Below the pieces are notes generated by a model. The model made no database searches. It saw only the letters and a program-made list of their open reading frames with translations, and was not told the DNA's origin. The translations under genes were made by a program, and so were the position numbers. Below, one piece after another: positions 5,823 to 6,083 of a stretch of 6,083 bases of DNA (positions are counted from its first letter, which is position 1; every line of letters begins with the position of its first letter). The stretch is from a bacterium. GTDB lineage: Bacteria > UBP6 > JAFGXH01. The stretch covers positions 1 to 6,083 of the forward strand of contig JAMOQH010000171.1 in assembly GCA_027064085.1 (NCBI GenBank), given 5' to 3'.

Positions 5823-6083
5823 TTATTCCATTTCTTTTTTCAGTGCTTCTAACATTTCAAAATTTCTTGAGTTAGGAAGTTTAATTAATGAAGTTAAAAT
5901 GGGAACTTTAAGTTCTTCAGATATTAAAAACCAAACAGGATTTTTAAATAGTTTTGTATAGCCTGGATCATTTTCGGTTTCTCCATTCCATCTCATCACT
6001 AAATGTCTTTCTCCACTTTCCCAAATTCCGTAAGCTATTGAAAAGTAGTTATTGTCATAAACTATGTTTTCAACTTTAAAATT
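5823..6083 (-). CDS. Conserved-looking hypothetical protein (5' part off the right edge)
   Basis: The last 86 codons of a minus-strand gene, ending in TAA at 5825-5823; the start lies outside the window. The visible part looks like a real soluble protein: charged, with aromatic-rich segments YGIWESGE (18-25), VMRWNGE (29-35), GYTKLFKNPVWFL (41-53), and a final helix of EALKKEME type (79-86). No signal peptide, membrane segment or catalytic motif can be seen. I do not recognise a named family and give no function. The gene is followed, in its own direction, by the attC-like element about 7 bases after the stop, then by an A/T hairpin that may terminate it. That placement is what a gene cassette would show, so it may be a mobile accessory gene. 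The coding frame is well supported; the cassette idea is inference. Confidence 0.75.
   Translation of the reverse strand, partial: NFKVENIVYDNNYFSIAYGIWESGERHLVMRWNGETENDPGYTKLFKNPVWFLISEELKVPILTSLIKLPNSRNFEMLEALKKEME

Overview
This window is AT-rich DNA from a Gram-negative-type bacterium. It holds five protein genes, two of them cut by the window edges, and two gene-free stretches of about 390-450 bp. Shine-Dalgarno sites are clear (AAGGAGG, TAGGAGAG, AAGGA, AGGGGGG), and two good sigma70-like promoters with 17-nt spacers are visible. That argues against Bacteroidota and fits a low-GC proteobacterial or campylobacterial genome. I cannot place it more precisely from the sequence alone.

Left third (1-2667, minus strand): a two-gene operon, korA-korB, encodes a two-subunit 2-oxoacid:ferredoxin oxidoreductase. 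KorA is a gamma-alpha fusion. KorB carries the thiamine diphosphate and 4Fe-4S motifs and runs off the left edge just short of its expected C-terminus. The korB ribosome binding site overlaps the korA stop codon, so translation is probably coupled. A TTGACA-type promoter lies about 80 bp upstream of the GTG start of korA. The enzyme would interconvert a 2-oxoacid (2-oxoglutarate or pyruvate) with its acyl-CoA, using ferredoxin, in the oxidative or reductive direction.

Middle (2668-4177): after a gene-free stretch and a strong plus-strand promoter comes a roughly ten-helix inner-membrane protein of unknown function that loosely resembles DMT/EamA-type transporters. Its stop codon sits inside the first of two short direct repeats. 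The second copy can fold into a weak terminator followed by six T.

Right third (4178-6083): a convergent DEAD-box RNA helicase of RhlE type on the minus strand, about 390 bp without a convincing gene, then the 3' part of a hypothetical gene on the minus strand. The gene-free stretch is rich in structure. It holds a 39-nt interrupted palindrome, an A/T-rich hairpin that could terminate transcription, and a 131-nt element downstream of the hypothetical gene. That element has a 20-bp stem whose only irregularities are G-U/G-T wobbles, flanked by AAC and GTT boxes. Its layout resembles an integron attC site, so the hypothetical gene may be a cassette gene. This is the most interesting observation here, and it remains a hypothesis. 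The rest of the window looks like ordinary chromosomal housekeeping.
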